Assembly: GCA_029953675.1 (NCBI GenBank)
Contig: JAMWBK010000002.1
Span: forward strand, 1,178,001-1,242,000
From: Rhodosorus marinus
Lineage: Eukaryota; Rhodophyta; Stylonematophyceae; Stylonematales; Stylonemataceae
Length of the DNA: 64,000 bases
Direction of reading: 5' to 3'
This document shows positions 59,393-64,000 of the stretch, one piece after another. The translations under genes and the position numbers were made by a program. The notes beneath the pieces were generated by a model. It worked only from the letters and a program-made list of their open reading frames with translations, did not search any database and had not been told where the DNA came from. Every line of letters begins with the position of its first letter. Within the stretch, counting starts at the first letter, position 1.

Positions 59393-62138
59393 TTACTGTA
59401 TAAAACCTCTCCACCTTCGCAACCGTGTTTTCTCGAAGTCTGGGAAGGGTCCTTCATGATCCCTATGACCATGCTGCAGTCTAGTGTGCTGAATTCTTTT
59501 CTCGGTGGAGATGTAGCGTGTCTTGTAATTATTGCGCCATCTCGTTCCAAAGTACTTTGCAACACCGTAGACTGCCTCGTATGGCAGTAGCGGTGGTCTT
59601 TTGTAGATGCGTATGTTCTTCGGCCTTACCACCCGAATTTTTATTTCCCCGTTAAGCGTGAAACTCATCTGCGGGAGAAACAAGAAGAACGTGAGCTTGT
59701 CAAGATTCGATGGCGTGCATCAACACTAATTGGGAAGCTGATGTATGGAGTTTTCCCTAGCATACCCAGCCAAGCCCCGCGATCCCAACATCACACACAG
59801 CCTCACGCCATGTATCTCCTTTTATCACCACCTCGTCCTCGTCCCATTCCCATCGTTTGTCGAAATCCTCATCAAAATCCGTCGGCGGGTACAGGAACTG
59901 GGTGCCAGCCTTCTCGTATATGTAGTCTTCGACACCTTCCGTCTTCCGATAGTGAACCTATGATGAAGAGTAACAGCCGTCCCTCAGTATCACACGTCTA
60001 CAAAAGAGAAAGAATCCAGACGTACCTTCACCCCGTTCGAGCAGAACCAGTTGGCAAGCACGGCAGGGCCTTCGAGAAAGTCGATTCGCCCGAGTGCACC
60101 AAAGAGCAGGCTTTTCCCCTCCTCGAACCGGAAACCACAAGTTAGCAGCCTCTTCCGCGGAGTCGCATGTCTAAAGGTCAAATCATGAGCCCAAGGTGAG
60201 CGCAAGAAGCCAAAGTAGGTACCAAGCAAACGGGCCAACCAGCCGGCCACGGCTTATTTCACTAGTTCACAAATTCGCGCTGCTAATTCATACCTGATCT
60301 CTTCCAAGTCCAGAATGCTGTTGATGTTGTCCGGAAGCGTAACCCCTGGCATCTCCCACAAGGTGAGCCCATCCCCCGTCGCAACTGGAACAGGGGTTAA
60401 AGTCGTATGGGGTACTAGTCCCTCTGTTAACAAGTTCCTCCACCCTATAGGACACGAACATACCTCGGTTAACGGTTTTCGCGATGTCGACATCTCACCC
60501 AAAAACATAGTTGACAAGACTCAAGCTTACTCGGTTTCGGCAGTTTCGACCTGCCCCAACCCCACCAAAGCAGCGAGTTGATAAAGCAGCTCTTCCCGGC
60601 ATTCGTTGAACCGACAACATATACGTCACAGTCACCTTTTTTGGCGAGGCCATAGGCCTGATCTAGCATCTCCTTAGTGCCAAATCCTAACGTGATGAGA
60701 AGAACCAGGCATTTTCTTTTTGAGTGGAAGACGAAAACCAGGTGTTTCCTCCAGACCGATAGTTTGGGACGCATGTTTTCAAAATCTTCTGTCGAGCGTA
60801 CCTTTCTCGTTGTTCAAGACATGCACGTCAAATATCTTATTCAGTCCATGACCGGCGAGTTCTTTCCTCGTCCACTCAATGATGCGATTAGCCGAGAAAC
60901 CCTTGGGGAGAAGGTCACATTTGCTCAAGCCCAATATGACTGGGTTATGCGTGCCGATGAGCTCGTTCATATCTAAAAGGCTTCCGCTGAAGTCAGTGAC
61001 ATCTACTATATACAGTACGACTGCGCGTTCAGTCTTGAGCCTTGCCAGCGCTTCCACTGAGTAGTTCATTTTTAACTCTGCGACTGCCGCCCTGTCTTGC
61101 TCCTTCCCACCAAACGGAGTGAGGTATTCATCACAACGTCCATGGTTGAGAATAGTCTTACACCTGAAAACCGAGTATCGCAACGGAAGAACGTAAGAAT
61201 AACCGGTGAAGACAGAGCCAAGACGTCGTAGAAGTGCGAGACTTGTGTACGGACCTCTGGCAGTGAAAGGGATCCCTCAACTGCTTCTCGAATTTCGGCA
61301 TAGAGTCCAGCGGCTGGTCAATGTATCCGATTTGGAGATTATTTTCGTTTTGAAACTTGGCACCGCAGCCAGGACAGTGTACAAGATCAAGTCTTGGACC
61401 TGCTCGTCGCCAATATCTCCAGTCGATGTTCTTCGTGTCAGGAAAATGATAATAGCCATTTATGTATGGTGGAGGACCCGCCTTTCCTAGTCCAAGCTCA
61501 TGCAGATTATGGCGTTTGATTAAATCCTCTCTGGAGCGTTCTGCAACGTCGTCCTCAGCTTCTTCCTCCGTATCGTCATCATCTGCCGCCGCCATAGCCT
61601 TTACACGGTCCAGTTCTGCAATCTCAGCTGTGCTTCGATACATTGAGGTGGTACCTCCACGAATGATGTGGTTGGACAGCTCTTCTGCTTCAGCGAGCTG
61701 GATATCAAACCCTTCTTTGAACGTAGTCATCGCGTTGTAATTTTCATCCAAAACAGGTCTTAATGCGCTGATCTCGTTTATTGTGACGAGCGAGGGGAAA
61801 TCTGCATTGAATTTCGCTAGCTCTGCCTCCCTCTCAGCAACAGATTTTTCTTCGACGGCGACTACGGCGTTTTCATCGGCTCGGATCACATCGCCGGGTT
61901 TACCCGATACCGGCTTCGCTTTTTCAGACTTCAAGCTGCCTCCGGTCGACTTCCTAGTCTTCATCAGTTTCCTAATTTTTTTCGGTAACGATCTGGTACT
62001 GGCCAAGTTCCTCGCTTGTCTGTCCGCAGAAAACCAAGCGATAGACGCGGTCGGGCTGGCCAATGCCTTAACTCCTGAAAAAAGAAGAAACGCAGGTATT
62101 CTTCCCTGCCGCAGTGCAGCCACCCCTGACCAGCTCAT
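59393..62138 (-). CDS. Circularly permuted YqeH/NOA1/BPG2-type GTPase
   Basis: YqeH-family GTPases assist ribosome small-subunit assembly in bacteria and organelles. The long first exon starts at 62138 with a Ser/Ala/Arg-rich organelle-type presequence (MSWSGVAALRQGRIPAFLLF). An acidic region of about 150 residues follows, then the zinc site HCPGCGAKFQN...HCQRCK, completed across an intron. The G motifs follow in permuted order: VDVTDF, LSKCDLLPKG (G4, SKxD), ADAYGL-like KEMLDQAYGL and VYVVGSTNAGKSCFINSLL (G1), then VPHTTLTPVPVATGDG and LWEMPGV (G3, with Glu for Asp). The C-terminal exons carry RFEEGKSLLFGALGRIDFLE, DVGIAGLGW and MSFTLNGEIKIRVVRPKNIR. Mitochondrial versus plastid location cannot be decided. 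NOA1 and BPG2 are both close relatives. Confidence 0.88.
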
Positions 62139-62930
62139 CTTTCAACCCTGTTCTGATACTACTTTCAGCAAACAGAGAACTCCCTCCCTTATCCACATCT
62201 TGTCGCTGAAAACTGTTCAAGGTCAAGAATAGCAAGAATCGGACCACATATGCGGTCGTTCAAACACATCCACCATTCGTCCTTGCTGATATTCTATCCC
62301 TTAACGTCTTTCTCACATAACTTAACATTCTTTTCTGTTCTGCTAAAATGCGATGCTCAACTTTGCAACCTCATCCCCGTCGTTGACTCCATCCACGAAA
62401 CAATCTAGCGAATGGTTTTTGTGCAAGTGGGATTCGAACTCGCGACCTTTAGCAGGAAGCCAATATTTCGCTACCCCCCCCCCTTCCAAAACTGTCTGCA
62501 GAAATTAACGACGACCGCAATTAACGAAATTAGCACCCGGTTCGTAGTTTTCCATCCAAAAACAACACAATGTTTGAACAGAGGAGTAATTACATGAAAT
62601 TTGTGTATTACAGCACTATTTGCGCTGAGTGGATTGTCGATTGGGATTTAGTCTGAAGTCATCGTATGTAATTACATGGTGATACTTCACGGTGAAATTA
62701 GCCGGGTGGGTTTGAAAACCTCAGCGACGTTGTTATTTATGCTTTTTGACGCTGATTGCGTGTGTCATAGTCGTTTTGGGGTTGCGGAAGGGGCCCACTC
62801 TCACGGTCATGTGGCTTGGGCTAGAAGACGGGCTTATTTATTACCGCGCTTTTTTTTTTTAATTTTCTGTAGCCCCGCAGCTTTACTCCGTCCAAGTGCG
62901 GCTTAAGGGGCTCTTTGCCTGCTTCCGGAA
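62139..62930. other. Upstream/intergenic region with tRNA-like relic
   Basis: The region lies between the divergent YqeH-type and BED genes. It includes a C-run of about 11 at 62476-62486, the tRNA-like segment described separately and a T-run near 62850. No protein gene is supported. Confidence 0.4.
62412..62475 (-). pseudogene. tRNA-like relic (B-box/T-arm and partial anticodon arm)
   Basis: On the minus strand the segment reads ggtcgcgagttcgaatccca preceded by ttggcttcctgctaa. The ggtcgcgagttcgaatcc part matches a tRNA variable loop, T-arm and B box. However the T-stem cannot fully pair (gcgag against cccac), the anticodon loop is about two bases short, and the 5' half is replaced by a G-run. 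It is therefore a tRNA fragment or tRNA-derived element, not a working tRNA. Confidence 0.45.
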
Positions 62931-63467
62931 ATGTCTCGAGATGAGAGGTCTTACGATGGACGAGCAGATGACAACGGGCGGGCGGTTTCAAGGGTGAAGA
63001 GGTCCTATGCTTGGAACTTCTTTCGGCAGGGAGAAAAGCGTGGCCTGTTCTGGGAAGCATTCTGCAATGCGTGCGAGAAAGAGGGGATCGAAGGGACTCC
63101 AGTGACGGGTCGCCCTGAGACCATGATCAATCATTTGAAAAATTGTCCCCATGTTAGTGAGGAAACCAAGCAGACGTTGACCCCCAACAGCCTACGTCTA
63201 TACAAGCGGAAACCGGAGGATTTGGCTCGGGAGATGAGAGGTGAGGGAATGGACGCGGGAGGCGACATGACTGCACCCTTCAAGAAACAAATATACAGTA
63301 AGAGCATGGAGGAAATGGAGCATGAGCGTGAAATGCTTCGGATGAAACAAGAGCATGAGATACGAATGCAGCGCGAGAAAGCCGAGGCAGAGCTCAGAAT
63401 GGAAGAGGCTCGCAAGGAATGGGTGATTTCCCTCGTTGAATCGCTGAACAAACGTGATCGAGAGTAG
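62931..63467 (+). CDS. BED zinc-finger protein with C-terminal coiled coil
   Basis: This is a single exon of 178 aa from MSRDERSYDGRADDNG. Residues about 22-73 form a BED-type finger: aromatic YAWNFFRQGEKRG, then FCNACEKEG, RPETMINHLKNC, giving C-x2-C...H-x4-C. The second half is a long charged coiled coil (MEEMEHEREMLRMKQEHEIR). BED fingers are DNA-binding and are often derived from hAT transposases, but no transposase or dimerisation domain follows. It may be a domesticated regulator or a truncated element protein. The uninterrupted frame and even composition suggest it is functional. Confidence 0.75.
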   Translation: MSRDERSYDGRADDNGRAVSRVKRSYAWNFFRQGEKRGLFWEAFCNACEKEGIEGTPVTGRPETMINHLKNCPHVSEETKQTLTPNSLRLYKRKPEDLAREMRGEGMDAGGDMTAPFKKQIYSKSMEEMEHEREMLRMKQEHEIRMQREKAEAELRMEEARKEWVISLVESLNKRDRE

Positions 63468-63597
63468 CTGCGTGATGACAGTTAATCGAGTGGCTTTCGC
63501 ACCACATCCCGACGTTGATAAGCGACAACTCATCCATCCCACGTAGCCTCTGACATAGCCCTCGAGCTGCGGAGATGGTCGGGTGGACCCTTGGAAA

Positions 63598-63879
63598 CTA
63601 AATATTATAAAGCTCCGCATATGCCTTCAATACCAACCCAGCCCCTGTCTCCCACAATTGGTTAGAATGAGTCTTGTATCGCAGAAACGTGAGGGAGCCT
63701 ATCTTGAAAGCGCGCACTCCGCCTTCCTCAGCCTTCCACACAATGAGCCCCGAGCAGAGGCAGGGTCCTCCCCTGTCGGAACTGGGCTTGGCCGCTCCTC
63801 GTCTGTCCGTCCCTACGCGCCAAGCGGAATTAGAAAAACGGACTCCGAAGCAAGCAAACCTTCGCGCCGACCACAACAC
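63598..63879 (-). CDS. Possible short protein with an organelle-like presequence
   Basis: A 93-codon minus frame begins MLWSARRFACFGVRFSNSAW, an Arg/Phe-rich sequence like a mitochondrial or plastid presequence, and ends ETGAGLVLKAYAELYNI. The opposite strand is also open over much of this interval, so coding is uncertain. No family is recognised. The final 120 bases of the window (63880-64000) hold nothing I can support. Confidence 0.3.
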   Translation of the reverse strand: MLWSARRFACFGVRFSNSAWRVGTDRRGAAKPSSDRGGPCLCSGLIVWKAEEGGVRAFKIGSLTFLRYKTHSNQLWETGAGLVLKAYAELYNI

Positions 63880-64000
63880 CTCAAAACCTCAACCGGCGAG
63901 AAAACAAAGGTTTTTAGCCTGCTCTTTCCATATACAGAAGGGTACGAAAAAATGAAAGCTCAAAGGCACACACACTTCGGCCGTCCAGTCCGACACCTCC

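Noticed and set aside
62412-62475. Functional tRNA gene
   Set aside because: The T-stem does not pair, the anticodon loop is short and the D-arm half is absent.

Overview
The window looks like nuclear DNA of a compact, intron-containing photosynthetic protist, possibly a red alga. Genes lie on both strands and are broken by short GT-AG introns, mostly about 40-150 nt with a few longer. The exons can be joined in frame into complete, family-length eukaryotic proteins: ALG13, GMPPB, La, MOB1, NDC1, DHX37, V-ATPase c'' and a Rheb-like GTPase. The algal guess rests on two predicted N-termini of the form M-x-C-F-[AV]-G, one followed by an RR/hydrophobic/AxA segment, on a BSD2-like zinc protein and on a YqeH/NOA1-type GTPase. 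The lineage remains an inference.

Layout. 1-5.4 kb is repeat-rich and has no gene I can name. 5.4-10.0 kb holds a divergent pair for nucleotide-sugar supply and N-glycan assembly: GMPPB (-) and ALG13 (+). 10.4-15.1 kb carries two same-strand paralogous C2H2 zinc-finger genes, both 379 aa with a shared N-terminal domain I do not recognise. 16.5-17.6 kb is a broken Ty1/copia remnant. Next come a tetraspanin (-), the La protein (+) and a DnaJ-type/BSD2-like zinc protein (+).

25.8-27.8 kb is the most unusual locus. A CDP-alcohol phosphotransferase reads in frame through a phase-compatible intron into a cytidylyltransferase, so the last two steps of Kennedy-pathway phospholipid synthesis appear to sit on one polypeptide. 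Its upstream side borders a four-copy tandem repeat with a conserved hairpin (28.5-29.0 kb) and a second repeat family (29.0-29.5 kb).

29.9-44.4 kb contains a probable RIX1/PELP1 ribosome-biogenesis protein, MOB1, a membrane-anchored allantoinase, an acidic membrane protein with a plastid-like N-terminus (-), and the nucleoporin NDC1. 45.9-64 kb contains a Rheb-like GTPase with an altered G4 motif, V-ATPase c'' (-), the DEAH helicase DHX37/Dhr1, a prolyl 4-hydroxylase-like dioxygenase (-), a fused HPPK-DHPS folate enzyme, a circularly permuted YqeH/NOA1-type GTPase (-) and a BED zinc-finger protein.

There is no operon logic, as expected for a eukaryote, but two functions recur: ribosome assembly (RIX1-like, DHX37, YqeH-like, with La in RNA maturation) and glycan/phospholipid synthesis (GMPPB, ALG13, the fusion). 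Several genes are preceded by 0.3-0.7 kb of strand-biased sequence, G/T- or GA-rich on the sense strand, which probably marks promoters or 5' leaders. Exon joins were made by eye from splice consensus, reading frame and family similarity. Several terminal exons, especially first exons, could differ.
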